Assembly (NCBI GenBank): GCA_023451825.1
Contig: JAEXYA010000015.1
Coordinates: forward strand, 1-64,000
Length of the DNA: 64,000 bases
Source of the DNA: Pseudomonadota bacterium
Lineage (GTDB): Bacteria > Pseudomonadota > Alphaproteobacteria > Rhizobiales > Xanthobacteraceae
Direction: 5' to 3'
Shown here: positions 1 through 7,599 of the stretch, piece after piece
How positions within the stretch are numbered: position 1 is the first letter of the stretch
Layout of the letters: the number at the start of each line of letters is the position of its first letter
Translations under genes and position numbers: made by a program
Notes under the pieces: generated by a model
The model's database searches: none
Seen by the model: only the letters and a program-made list of their open reading frames with translations
What the model was told of the DNA's origin: nothing

Positions 1-192
1 GGCCTGATCTTTCCTCCCCAAGCGGCGCAGCCGCGCCGTGGGGAGGGTGGCCTGAGCGAAGCGAAGGACGGGTGGGGTCTATCCCCCCGTGATGTCACAG
101 CGTGGGGAGAGACCCCACCCCCGCCTATCGGCGGACCCTCCCCACTGCGCGGCTACGCCGCTTGGGGGAGGGAGGCCATCGGCCTCGCTCTC
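1..192. repeat. palindromic intergenic repeat region
   Basis: No gene is visible here. The stretch holds a long imperfect inverted repeat: a C-rich arm around 13-45 (CCTCCCCAAGCGGCGCAGCC) is mirrored by GGCTACGCCGCTTGGGGGAGG around 151-171. Between them a second inversion pairs GGGTGGGGTCT (70-80) with AGACCCCACCC (110-120). Such large GC-rich palindromes are common as dispersed intergenic elements in Bradyrhizobium relatives. It lies immediately downstream of the minus-strand glutathione peroxidase-like gene and could act as its transcription end. Confidence 0.6.
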
Positions 193-762
193 TCACACCA
201 CCGTCAGCGATCGCGCCACCGCCGTCTTCACCCGCGTATCCATCGGCTCCAGCTCCGAGCCGAAGGCATCCACGAGATAGCCGTCGCGCCCGACCAGATA
301 TTTGTGAAAATTCCAGCGCGGCAGGTCGCGCGGCCGCGCTTCCGCCGCCCATTTGTAGAACGGGTGCGCGTTCGGACCCTTCACCACGCTCTTCGCGGCG
401 ATCGGAAAACTGATGCCGAACCGGCCATGGGCGATGTCGTCGATCTCACGCGGCCCGCCCGGTTCCTGATTGCCGAAATCATTGGATGGGACGCCGATGA
501 CCATCAGGCCGCGCTCACGGAACTCGCTCCACAACTCCTGCAGCCCGGCATATTGCGGGGTGTAACCGCATTGCGAGGCGGTGTTCACGACGAGGATCGG
601 CTTGCCGGCATAGTCCGCTAGCCTGATGTCGCCGCCTTTCAGGCCCGGAAAGGAAAAGCCATAGGCGGTCATCCGGCTGGTCTGGGCCCCGGCGCGCGAC
701 ACGGCTGCAGAAGCAGCCACGCCGCCAAGCAGCGTCGTCAGCAGGTGTCTGCGGTTCATCAT
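193..762 (-). CDS. exported glutathione peroxidase-like protein
   Basis: Thiol peroxidase of the glutathione peroxidase fold, expected to reduce hydroperoxides in the periplasm. The 189-residue product begins with a twin-arginine-like signal (MMNRRHLLTTLLGG, then an A-rich segment ending AGA-QT near residue 27). The peroxidatic Cys is C65 in NTASQCGYTP. Gln99 (FGNQEP) and Trp150-Asn151 (RWNFHKYLV) complete the usual GPx tetrad. Cys replaces selenocysteine, as in most bacteria, so thioredoxin is a more likely reductant than glutathione (inference). The start at 762 is preferred because GAGG lies six bases upstream; an in-frame ATG at 828 would bury the signal peptide. The export signal is the notable trait, as many GPx homologues are cytosolic. 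Confidence 0.9.
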   Translation of the reverse strand: MMNRRHLLTTLLGGVAASAAVSRAGAQTSRMTAYGFSFPGLKGGDIRLADYAGKPILVVNTASQCGYTPQYAGLQELWSEFRERGLMVIGVPSNDFGNQEPGGPREIDDIAHGRFGISFPIAAKSVVKGPNAHPFYKWAAEARPRDLPRWNFHKYLVGRDGYLVDAFGSELEPMDTRVKTAVARSLTVV

Positions 763-830
763 GGCACGCCTCGTTCGTCGCATGCGGGCAGGGTGATCCC
801 GCCCGCATCGAACGTCAACAGGCCGCATCA

Positions 831-877
831 GCGCATGATCCCGAAAAGTGGCGTCCGGTTTTCGATATGATCATGCG
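831..877. repeat. dispersed palindrome, copy 1
   Basis: About 47 bases with arms GCGCATGATC and GATCATGCGT around a core that reads CCCGAAAAGTGG then CCGGTTTTCG. A second copy in the opposite orientation lies at 15442-15490. This is a very common intergenic palindrome in Bradyrhizobium-type genomes. Here it separates the divergent-looking gap between two minus-strand genes (193-762 and 885-2531) and may serve as a transcription end for the latter. Confidence 0.8.
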
Positions 878-884
878 TCAAAAA

Positions 885-2531
885 CTAACGCATCGGCACC
901 ACGAATTCGGTGCCCTGGCCGGTTTCGCCGCCGGCCTTGATGCTCTGGTCGGAGACGATGATCGAGCCGCCGGTGGCAATCGCCTCGGCGATCTGCGCCA
1001 TGGCGTCTTCCGGGATATTGATGCGATCGAGAGCTTCGGCCGCGCTGCCCGGCAACGGCGGCGCCTCGGTGGCGGCAGCCTGTTTGCGGCCGGCGGCGGC
1101 ACGATGCGGCACGGCCGGCAGCGACACCGCGCTCCAGTGAATGCTCTTCGCCTCGTCCTTGTCGATCCGCGCGGTAAAGATATGCGTGCCGAGCGGTCGG
1201 TCGCTTGGCTTGATGGTGATGTCGGTCTCGAACAGCGGCGAGAAATTCTGCCGCACATAGAGCTTGCCGTCCTTGCCGCTGATCAGCACGGCGATCTGGC
1301 CGGTGCGTTTCGGTGACGTATCCGGTGCCGGCGGGACATCGACGGCGTCGAGCTTGGCCGCGTCCTGCTTGGCTTCGGGCTTCGCCTCCGCCTTTGGCGC
1401 ATCGGCCGGGCGCGCGTCATCCTTCTTCACTTCAGGTGCAGCAGTCACCAGCGGCGATTTCGGCGGCAGTTCGTCTGCGCGAGCTTCCGGCGCTGGCTTC
1501 TCGTCCGTCGCCTGCGCCTCACCGATCTTGGCAGCTGCGGCATCCACGTCCTGGCGCGTGACGCGCGCCGTGTCGTCGGATTTCTTGTCGGCCGGCTTGG
1601 CGATCTCCGCGCCGGCAGGCATCTGCGCCAATGCCGAACTGACATCCGACATAACCGGTTTCGCCGGTCCGACGACCGCGTTGCTGGCGTCGGCCGTGAC
1701 GGTCTTGCTGCGCTCGACGGTCGTCGCCGGCTTGAGGCCGAGATTGTCGGGCTTCAGCTCCGTGGATTTTCCGTCGGACGTCGTGGCTGCAGGCTGCTCA
1801 TCCTTCGGCGTCGCCATCGGCGCAGCGGCAACCGGCGCGGGCTTCTGTGCGATCAATTGCGGATGCGAAAACTCGGCCGGTGAAATCTCGCCGGGCGTGA
1901 TGATCACGCGGGCGCCCATGCGGGTCCAGGCCCACAGCTTGGTGGAGAACGCCATCGGCATGCGGATGCAGCCATGGGAGGCGGGATAACCGGGCAGGGC
2001 ACCGGCATGCAGTGCGATGCCGGACCACGTCACGCGCTGCATATAGGGCATCGGCGCGTTGCTGTAGATGTTCGACTTATGCCACTTGTTCTTCTGGATG
2101 ATGCTGAACACGCCCGTCGGCGTCTCATGGCCCTTCATCCCGGTGGAGACCTTGGACTCCGCGAACAGGCCGTTGGCGTCGAATACCCGCATGGTCTGCT
2201 TGTCGATGGAAATCATGATCACGACCGGGCCGACCGGCTTGGCATGGGCCCGTCCCGCTTTCTCGAGGGCAGCGCCTTGCTGCTTCAGCCGGTTGTCGCG
2301 TCGCACCTCGGGCGGCACCGGCGGCGGTGCCGGCTCCATCATGCGCGGGCGCATCGGATCTTCGTCGAACCAGAACACCGCATGCGCGGGCGCCGCCATG
2401 GCGAGCGTGAAACTGGCCAGCACGGCCGCTTGCAACAGATGACGCGGTGACCATGCGTGACGCGAAATGGACGTGCCGCTGAGAAACACGCGCTTGCCGG
2501 AAGCGCTTCCCGAAAACTGAAAAATCGTCAC
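885..2531 (-). CDS. large L,D-transpeptidase (YkuD family)
   Basis: Periplasmic L,D-transpeptidase that would form 3-3 peptidoglycan cross-links or anchor proteins. Residues 1-51 hold an extended N-terminus and a signal (HLLQAAVLAS...APAHA). The catalytic YkuD domain spans about 100-215 and shows H175 and the S185-H-G-C188-I-R motif. Residues about 215-400 are a long Ala/Lys/Pro/Asp-rich linker. Residues about 405-548 contain a segment (QIAVLISGKDGKLYVRQ... RPLGTHIFTA) that resembles a second, degenerate YkuD half without the Cys motif. At 548 aa the protein is far longer than a minimal enzyme of about 170 aa. GAGGAA lies 11 bases upstream of the chosen ATG. It is divergent from creA, 198 bp away. 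Confidence 0.9.
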   Translation of the reverse strand: MTIFQFSGSASGKRVFLSGTSISRHAWSPRHLLQAAVLASFTLAMAAPAHAVFWFDEDPMRPRMMEPAPPPVPPEVRRDNRLKQQGAALEKAGRAHAKPVGPVVIMISIDKQTMRVFDANGLFAESKVSTGMKGHETPTGVFSIIQKNKWHKSNIYSNAPMPYMQRVTWSGIALHAGALPGYPASHGCIRMPMAFSTKLWAWTRMGARVIITPGEISPAEFSHPQLIAQKPAPVAAAPMATPKDEQPAATTSDGKSTELKPDNLGLKPATTVERSKTVTADASNAVVGPAKPVMSDVSSALAQMPAGAEIAKPADKKSDDTARVTRQDVDAAAAKIGEAQATDEKPAPEARADELPPKSPLVTAAPEVKKDDARPADAPKAEAKPEAKQDAAKLDAVDVPPAPDTSPKRTGQIAVLISGKDGKLYVRQNFSPLFETDITIKPSDRPLGTHIFTARIDKDEAKSIHWSAVSLPAVPHRAAAGRKQAAATEAPPLPGSAAEALDRINIPEDAMAQIAEAIATGGSIIVSDQSIKAGGETGQGTEFVVPMR

Positions 2532-2729
2532 GCTGTAAATTCCTCGAATCTGTCTCGAAGCGTTAGTGTCGCAGGCGCAAAAAGGCGTTCACCGGCGGGC
2601 GAATCGCGCCGCTGCAGACTTCGCCCCGAGGGTAACAAAAAACACTCACATTGGATTAACGCGGCGGCCTGCGCCCTACCGCCGCACGACACAATTGCTA
2701 CATAGGCTGTGTGAGACACGGAGAGTTGA

Positions 2730-3290
2730 ATGTCCTTGATGAAGTCTAGCTTTCGCTTCGGTTGGATGCGCGCGTCCGCGCTCGCGTTGGTCGCCATGAT
2801 TGGCGGTCTGGCCATCGGCGCCGGCAGTGTCGCCCATGCGGCGGATGAGCCCGATCTGATCTTCCGTCGCTCCACCGTGTTCAAATGGCTGAGCCCGAAT
2901 GACAAGCTCGCCACTTACGGGGTCGATGATCCCGAGGTGGAGGGCGTGGCCTGCCATTTCACGGTGCCGGAAAAGGGCGGCTTCAAGGGCTGGCTGGGTC
3001 TGGCCGAGGAAGTGTCGGATATTTCGCTGGCCTGCCGGCAGATTGGTCCGATCAAGTTCAAGGCCAAGAGCGATCAGGGCGAGGACATGTTCCGCCAGCG
3101 CCGGTCGCTGTTCTTCAAGAAGATGCAGATCGTGCGCGGCTGCGACGCCAAGCGAAACGTACTGGTCTACATGGTTTATTCCGACCGGATCATCGAGGGG
3201 TCACCCAAGAACTCGACCTCGTCGGTGCCGATCATGCCCTGGGGGCAGACGGATACGGCGATCCAGAAATGCGGTGATTACATCAAGTAG
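2730..3290 (+). CDS. creA: CreA family periplasmic protein
   Basis: Homologue of E. coli CreA, a conserved exported protein of unknown biochemical role. The 186-residue product has an N-terminal signal (ALALVAMIGGLAIGAG...AHA, cleavage near residue 37). Conserved CreA signatures follow: STVFKWLSPNDK, GGFKGWLGLAEEVSD, CRQIGPI, RRSLFFKKMQIVR, and YSDRIIEGSPKNSTSSVPIMPWGQ split across about 150-172. Cys residues at the GVACHF and LACRQ positions match the family. GGAGA stands six bases before the ATG. Divergent from the L,D-transpeptidase gene, which suggests but does not prove an envelope link. Confidence 0.92.
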   Translation: MSLMKSSFRFGWMRASALALVAMIGGLAIGAGSVAHAADEPDLIFRRSTVFKWLSPNDKLATYGVDDPEVEGVACHFTVPEKGGFKGWLGLAEEVSDISLACRQIGPIKFKAKSDQGEDMFRQRRSLFFKKMQIVRGCDAKRNVLVYMVYSDRIIEGSPKNSTSSVPIMPWGQTDTAIQKCGDYIK

Positions 3291-3293
3291 GGA

Positions 3294-3653
3294 TCAGGTC
3301 GCCTGCAGCGCCGCCTGTTGGCGGCGCAGGCGGTCCCAGGATGCCGCCGTATCGACGGAAGGCCCGCGATAGCCGACCAGGCGCACCAGTTGCTGCTGCG
3401 AACTCTCATTGTGACGCAGGCAAAACGGCAGTTGCTGCGCTGTCGTGTCGATGGATGGCGCTTCGATGGAAGGCGTGTCGATACGCGGGGTGTCGTTGCT
3501 GAGGGCGGCGCGAACTTGGTCGGTCCCGGTCGTCACGGCGGCTTCCTTCTGTCCCAGAGATACGGAAACGCGCAACTGCCTGAAATAGTTGCAGTCCGTG
3601 CTGTCGCAGGTCGGTTGAAGCGGATCACGGTTAAGCGCAGGTGACATCTGCAT
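3294..3653 (-). CDS. hypothetical protein, convergent with creA
   Basis: A 119-residue frame with codon usage like its neighbours (mostly G or C in third position). No family is recognised. It has no signal peptide or membrane segment. It carries a short repeated motif, IDTPSIEAPSIDT, in the middle, and several Cys (CDSTDC near residue 16, FCLRH near 77). It ends three bases from the creA stop in convergent orientation. A plus-strand frame over 3318-3644 competes, but its Arg/Gly-rich translation looks like a shadow. No clear ribosome binding site precedes the ATG, so existence of the gene is moderately supported. Confidence 0.5.
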   Translation of the reverse strand: MQMSPALNRDPLQPTCDSTDCNYFRQLRVSVSLGQKEAAVTTGTDQVRAALSNDTPRIDTPSIEAPSIDTTAQQLPFCLRHNESSQQQLVRLVGYRGPSVDTAASWDRLRRQQAALQAT

Positions 3654-3814
3654 GACCCTTTGACGCCGCGATTGTTTCGTCGCACCGGTTCCGACGACAC
3701 ATTCGGCCCGGCCGACGAAACCATTTTGCGCTTGCCATGCAGACCGGCCGAAACGGCGGCCGGGTATCGTTCTTCCATAACCGTGCGCATGGGGCCGGTC
3801 ATGGGAGATGTCAG

Positions 3815-3973
3815 ATGCGCTTTGCCAGCCTCATCCTCGCTTTCGCGGTGCTGTTCGCCACCCCGTCGCTGGCCGGGTCTGCCGACGGCGCTCTCCCGCA
3901 TGCAGGCAGCTTCGCATTCAACGACGCCCCGATCGCATCGCCGGCCGCGCTGGTTGTGGCGTCCGCGCACTGA
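3815..3973 (+). CDS. 52-aa small secreted protein
   Basis: Short product made of a signal peptide (MRFASLILAFAVLFATPSLA, cleavage near residue 20) and a 32-residue mature part rich in Ala, Ser and Pro. GGAG lies eight bases upstream of the ATG at 3815, which decides the start; earlier in-frame ATGs would add a basic, non-signal extension. Function unknown. It precedes a second secreted protein gene by 37 bases, so the two may be co-transcribed. Confidence 0.5.
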   Translation: MRFASLILAFAVLFATPSLAGSADGALPHAGSFAFNDAPIASPAALVVASAH

Positions 3974-4010
3974 GCTTCGCGTTTTGTTTCAACAACAAGA
4001 AAAGTCTCGA

Positions 4011-4403
4011 ATGATCAAAGCCAGACTTCGCGCCGTACTTTGTCTCCTCACTCTCACGACCGCGAGCCTCAGCAGCCAGGCCGCGCAGGCGCAGCTCTGG
4101 GATGCATCCGGCTTGCGAAAGCTACCGGATCGGCGCGCCGAATTCGTTCGCCAATGCGTGCCGCATATGGTCGGCCGCTGGGCTCATCCGGATAGTGTCT
4201 GCGCGTGTCTGCACGACCATGCCGTGGCTACGGTCGAAGATCAGGATTTGCGTGAGGCGCTGTTGCGCGGAATTTCCGAGCGCGGTGTGCCGAGCATCGA
4301 GAAAGATTGGGTCCCGGCATCCAAGCAGCCGCTCATCAGCGCGACGTTCAGTCAGATCGCCAAACCCACTTTGCAATGTATGTATGATCCTGCACTGGAC
4401 TGA
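4011..4403 (+). CDS. secreted Cys-containing hypothetical protein
   Basis: A 130-residue product with a signal peptide (residues 1-27, LRAVLCLLTLTTASLSSQAAQA). The mature part carries four Cys (FVRQC, SVCACLHD, LQCMYD) that could form two disulphides in the periplasm. The pattern C-x(n)-CxC-x(n)-C suggests a small secreted helical protein, but I do not recognise the family. The ATG at 4011 is chosen because it starts the signal peptide; the open frame continues upstream to 3660 without protein-like character. A perfect TATAAT occurs downstream at 4433, but no -35 element matches it. Confidence 0.65.
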   Translation: MIKARLRAVLCLLTLTTASLSSQAAQAQLWDASGLRKLPDRRAEFVRQCVPHMVGRWAHPDSVCACLHDHAVATVEDQDLREALLRGISERGVPSIEKDWVPASKQPLISATFSQIAKPTLQCMYDPALD

Positions 4404-4556
4404 TCGTCACAGGGCTGATCGCTTGCAAGAGGTATAATACTCTTCTGCACGTTCGCGGCGAAGTGAAGCCGTTGCGGCGACCCAGTCTTGCGCGGTATCG
4501 TTCAGTCGGGAATGCAGTGCCGGACACCTCTGGAGTGCATGTTTCAGGGGACATCG

Positions 4557-5372
4557 ATGGCAGGCGACAGTCGGTTGGAAGGCAAGGTGGCAATCGTCGC
4601 CGGTGCCGGCTCGCGTGGCGCTGGCATTGGTAACGGACGCGCTACGGCAGTGCTGCTGGCAAGGCATGGGGCCAAGATCGCGATCGTCGATTCAAATCCG
4701 GACTGGGCCGAAGAGACCGCACGCCTGGTCGCAGCCGAAGGTAGTTCGTTTCAGATATTCGATGGTGATGTCGGCGATGCTGCGACCTGCGAGGCCATCG
4801 TCGAGCGCACCGTCGGGGAGTTTGGCCAGCTTGATGTCCTCGTCAACAATATCAGCTCCCCCTATGCACGCGGCGATGTCACCGGGGTTGATGTTGGCGC
4901 ATGGGACAACGCGATGTCCGTGAAAATCGCGGCGATGATGCTGATGTCGAAATATACGATCCCCGCGATGATGCGATCGGGCGGCGGCTCGATCATCAAC
5001 GTGACCTTGGCGGCAGATCCGCATAGCAATTCCGGCGCAATTCATCCGACTTCGCGAGCCGCGATCATCGGTTTGACGCATGCAATGGCAGCGCATCACA
5101 TTGGTAGCAATATTCGCGTGAATTGCATCGTGCCCGGCTGGGTGGATACGTCCGTGGATGTCCTGCACCGCGTGAAGCGGGAGATACGAGCCGCGAGCGG
5201 CGCATCGAAGGCGTTTGCCGAAAGCCCGACATGGGATCTCGATGGCACTGTGCTGTTTCTTGCCAGTGATGACGCGCGCTGGATCACCGGCGCCGCGCTA
5301 CCCATCGAGAGCGACTCAAGTGCCGGCCGGAGCAATCTGCCGGTTGCGCCGAGCGAGCAGCCGAAACACTAG
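4557..5372 (+). CDS. SDR-fold protein lacking the catalytic Tyr-Lys
   Basis: Short-chain dehydrogenase/reductase fold of 271 residues. The glycine-rich nucleotide loop (VAGAGSRGAGIGNGRA, about 11-26), the DGDVGD and LVNNISSP motifs and the C-terminal NCIVPGWVDT and ITGAALPIESD signatures are intact. The normal YxxxK active site is replaced: codons at 5041-5061 read H-P-T-S-R, so Tyr becomes His and Lys becomes Arg, and the usual Ser in INVSS is INVTL. NAD(P) binding may persist, but classical SDR catalysis is unlikely. AGGGGA five bases before the ATG at 4557 sets the start; an upstream in-frame ATG at 4488 adds 23 residues without SDR character. Stands alone between a secreted protein gene and a minus-strand pair. 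Confidence 0.88.
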   Translation: MAGDSRLEGKVAIVAGAGSRGAGIGNGRATAVLLARHGAKIAIVDSNPDWAEETARLVAAEGSSFQIFDGDVGDAATCEAIVERTVGEFGQLDVLVNNISSPYARGDVTGVDVGAWDNAMSVKIAAMMLMSKYTIPAMMRSGGGSIINVTLAADPHSNSGAIHPTSRAAIIGLTHAMAAHHIGSNIRVNCIVPGWVDTSVDVLHRVKREIRAASGASKAFAESPTWDLDGTVLFLASDDARWITGAALPIESDSSAGRSNLPVAPSEQPKH

Positions 5373-5417
5373 AACTGACGCCACCCGCAAACGCGTGTGG
5401 GCTCCGGCCTGTGTGGT

Positions 5418-5453
5418 GATGGGTATCGCGTCGCTCAACCCATCCTACGAAGG
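5418..5453. repeat. short palindrome of the GTAGGATGGGT family, copy 1
   Basis: Arms GATGGGT (5418-5424) and ACCCATC (5438-5444), followed by CTACGAAGG. The same TAGGATGGGTATCGC word recurs at 52895-52945 with longer arms. This is a dispersed intergenic element of the group, here between convergent genes. Confidence 0.6.
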
Positions 5454-5517
5454 GCCGTGGCGGCGTCGCGGTCTCGGGACTGTCCAAGTCCCATCTCGGC
5501 AAAGCGATCCCGGCGTT

Positions 5518-5763
5518 TTACCGCACCCGTGTCCCGCCGCGCGGCACGCATTTCTTGACGCGGGCGACGCTGCCATTGCTGGCCAGCGTCGTCCCCATCA
5601 CTTCCTTGATCTGGCCGGTGGGGCAGGAGCCGTCATCGACCCAGATGCGCTGGCCCAGGCGAAGACCGACAATGTCGTCCTCGCGCGACACCTGATCGAC
5701 GGCGAAGGCCGGCGCGGTGAGGGTGGCGAGTGCGAGAATGCCGAGAGCAAAAGCCGTGCGCAT
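5518..5763 (-). CDS. small secreted protein, 81 aa
   Basis: Signal peptide MRTAFALGILALATLTAPAF (cleavage near residue 21, AFA-VDQ), then a 60-residue mature domain. It contains VGLRLGQRIWVDDGSCPTG and two Cys (residues near 47 and 73) that could pair. The motif around IWVDDGSCPxGQIKEV is found in short conserved secreted proteins of Bradyrhizobium relatives, as I recall them, with no assigned function. It follows the 50-aa membrane protein gene by 11 bases on the same strand, so both are probably one transcript. Confidence 0.75.
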   Translation of the reverse strand: MRTAFALGILALATLTAPAFAVDQVSREDDIVGLRLGQRIWVDDGSCPTGQIKEVMGTTLASNGSVARVKKCVPRGGTRVR

Positions 5764-5774
5764 GATAGGGTCCG

Positions 5775-5927
5775 TTACTTGTTCTGCACCTTGACCCCGT
5801 TCGGGCCGAGATTGATCTGCAGGCCTTCCGGCTCTTTCTTCTCTTGATAGAGATTGTAGCCGAGCACGCCGATGCCGACGATGAGTGCGCCGATGATGAG
5901 AAAAAGCACGTTGCGATTGCCGGACAT
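5775..5927 (-). CDS. 50-aa single-span membrane protein
   Basis: Starts MSGNRNVLFLIIGALIVGIG, giving one N-terminal transmembrane helix (about 7-25), then YNLYQEKKEPEGLQINLGP and a short soluble tail. GGGGAG lies seven bases upstream of this ATG. A longer in-frame start at 6032 would give a low-complexity extension that does not look coding. Short proteins of this form (helix plus EGLxINxGPNGVKVQ) are conserved in the group but uncharacterised. First gene of a two-gene minus-strand unit with the secreted 81-aa protein. Confidence 0.75.
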   Translation of the reverse strand: MSGNRNVLFLIIGALIVGIGVLGYNLYQEKKEPEGLQINLGPNGVKVQNK

Positions 5928-6040
5928 GTTGGGCTCCCCGAGGCCGCTGGTGATGCAATTTACGGACGCGCACCCGATTCTGAAAGCACGCGGCCGTTCC
6001 CCATAATGGCGATCCCCCCGCACGGGTTCCATGACGTGGC

Positions 6041-7525
6041 TTAGTCTTTTGTTCGAGCGCGCCTCGCCGCACTCCTTGCCGCGCGCGACGCCTCAGCCAA
6101 TTTCCCCGCTGCCGTGACGAGCCTGTCGATCGGATGCCCGGAAAAGCCGAGCACGAAGCCAGGCGCAGGCTTCGCGCGAAAATAGGTGTCGGCAAGCAGC
6201 CAGCCTTCGACATCGGCAGATGCCTTGGCATCCGCCGCAATCTTGAGTGGCGTCATCGGCGCGAATTTTGCGACCAGATGCAGGCCTTGCGATGGGACCG
6301 GGACAGTGAGCACTCCGTTCGATCCGTGCGTCAGCGTTTGCGCCAACACGTCGCGCGCCTCGCGGTAGCGGCCGCGCATCTTGCGCAGATTGGCGGCGAA
6401 GGCGCCGGAATTCAGCATGTCCGCAATGGCGCCTTCCATCACGGTGGCCGGGAAGCGATCCATCGCGGCGCGGGCGGCGGCGACGGGACCGATCAGGCTT
6501 TCCGGCAGCGCGCAATAACCGATGCGCAGGCCGGGAAACAGTGTTTTGGCGAAGGTGCCCATATAGACGACGCGGCGCAGATGATCGATGCCGGCCAGCG
6601 AGAGCAGCGGCGCACCGTCATAGCGGAATTCGCTGTCGTAATCGTCCTCGAACACGAATGCATTGGCGGAGCGCGCCCAGTCCAGCAATTCGAGTCGGCG
6701 CGGCATCGCCATTTGCACGCCGAGCGGAAACTGATGCGATGGCGTGACATAAGCGGCGCGCGCATGCGGGGCCGCCGCTCGGCCCTTGGCGACAATCAGG
6801 CCGCTGTCGTCCACCGGTACCGAAACCGGCTTGCCGCCATAATGAGCGATGGATTTACGCGCGGCGGGGTAGCCGGGGTCCTCGACCCAGATTTGTTCGC
6901 CGGGCTTGAGAATGGCGGACAGGACGATGCGCAGACCATGCTGCGTGCCTGACGTCAGCATGATCTGATCGGGATCGCAGCGCAGGCCACGCGCGGAGAG
7001 CAGGTGATTGGCGATCGCGATACGGAGTTCGCGGCTGCCGCGGGGGTCACCGTAATGCAGATGCTCGCTGCCGAAGGCGCGCATGCGCCGGCCGACGAAG
7101 GCGCGGAAGCGGCGCAAGGCTGTCTCGTCGATATCGGTGCAGCCGAGCGCCAGTATGCCGCGCTGTGGCACCTCGACTGCGATCCGCTTCGACGCCTTAT
7201 CTGATATCGCCGATGGAATGCGCTCGGCGACGAATGTGCCGGAGCCGACCCGGGCGACGGCAAAGCCATCGGTGATCAGCCGCTCATAGGCATCGGTGAC
7301 GGTGTTGCGGCGAAAGCCGGTCTGTTCGGCGAGGTGCCGCGATGGCGGCAATGCTTCGCCGGGCTCGGCCCTGCCGGACGTGATGGCATGACGCAGGGCC
7401 TGATAGAGGCGATCGGGGGCAGACGCGTGCTTGTCGACATGCGCGCCATCGAGATCGAGCGGCAATTCGCGCGGGGCCGCGACGGGCGATTTTCGGGTGC
7501 GGGAATTGGTCGGAATTTTTCGCAT
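6041..7525 (-). CDS. MocR/PdxR-type PLP-dependent transcriptional regulator
   Basis: Chimeric regulator of 494 residues. Residues about 30-100 form a GntR winged helix (LYQALRHAITSGRAEPGEAL, SRHLAEQTGFRRNTVTDAYE, GSGTFVAE). Residues about 120-480 are an aminotransferase-fold sensor domain with YGDPRGSRELR, VEDPGYPAARK, YVTPSHQFPLG, FVFEDDYDSEFRY and the PLP-binding Lys in GTFAKTLFPGLRIGY. Known members such as PdxR bind PLP through this Lys and control B6 genes. It is divergent from a PNPOx-like gene, 74 bp away, and the gap contains inverted GAATTGG words. The start at 7525 is preferred over 7642 because the upstream part overlaps the divergent gene and lacks GntR features. Confidence 0.9.
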   Translation of the reverse strand: MRKIPTNSRTRKSPVAAPRELPLDLDGAHVDKHASAPDRLYQALRHAITSGRAEPGEALPPSRHLAEQTGFRRNTVTDAYERLITDGFAVARVGSGTFVAERIPSAISDKASKRIAVEVPQRGILALGCTDIDETALRRFRAFVGRRMRAFGSEHLHYGDPRGSRELRIAIANHLLSARGLRCDPDQIMLTSGTQHGLRIVLSAILKPGEQIWVEDPGYPAARKSIAHYGGKPVSVPVDDSGLIVAKGRAAAPHARAAYVTPSHQFPLGVQMAMPRRLELLDWARSANAFVFEDDYDSEFRYDGAPLLSLAGIDHLRRVVYMGTFAKTLFPGLRIGYCALPESLIGPVAAARAAMDRFPATVMEGAIADMLNSGAFAANLRKMRGRYREARDVLAQTLTHGSNGVLTVPVPSQGLHLVAKFAPMTPLKIAADAKASADVEGWLLADTYFRAKPAPGFVLGFSGHPIDRLVTAAGKLAEASRAARSAARRARTKD

Positions 7526-7585
7526 GGAATTGGCACTATCGCAGACCAATCGGCGAGCTACAACACCTTCGAACGCTTCCAATTC
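7526..7585. promoter_or_regulatory. candidate operator between pdxR-like and PNPOx-like genes
   Basis: The 74-bp divergent spacer holds GGAATTGG at 7526-7533 and CCAATTC at 7579-7585 in inverted orientation, plus GACCAAT at 7544-7550. Three ATTGG words in this small space fit the repeated half-sites that MocR/GntR regulators bind. This is inference from position and symmetry; the site is not a recognised consensus. Confidence 0.4.
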
Positions 7586-7599
7586 ATGGGGATTTCGCT

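Noticed and set aside
3318..3644. 108-codon plus-strand frame downstream of creA
   Set aside because: Overlaps the better-supported minus-strand frame and has an Arg/Gly-rich shadow composition.
4433..4438. Perfect TATAAT upstream of the SDR-like gene
   Set aside because: No -35 element at 16-18 bases; TTGCAA at 4423 is far too close.
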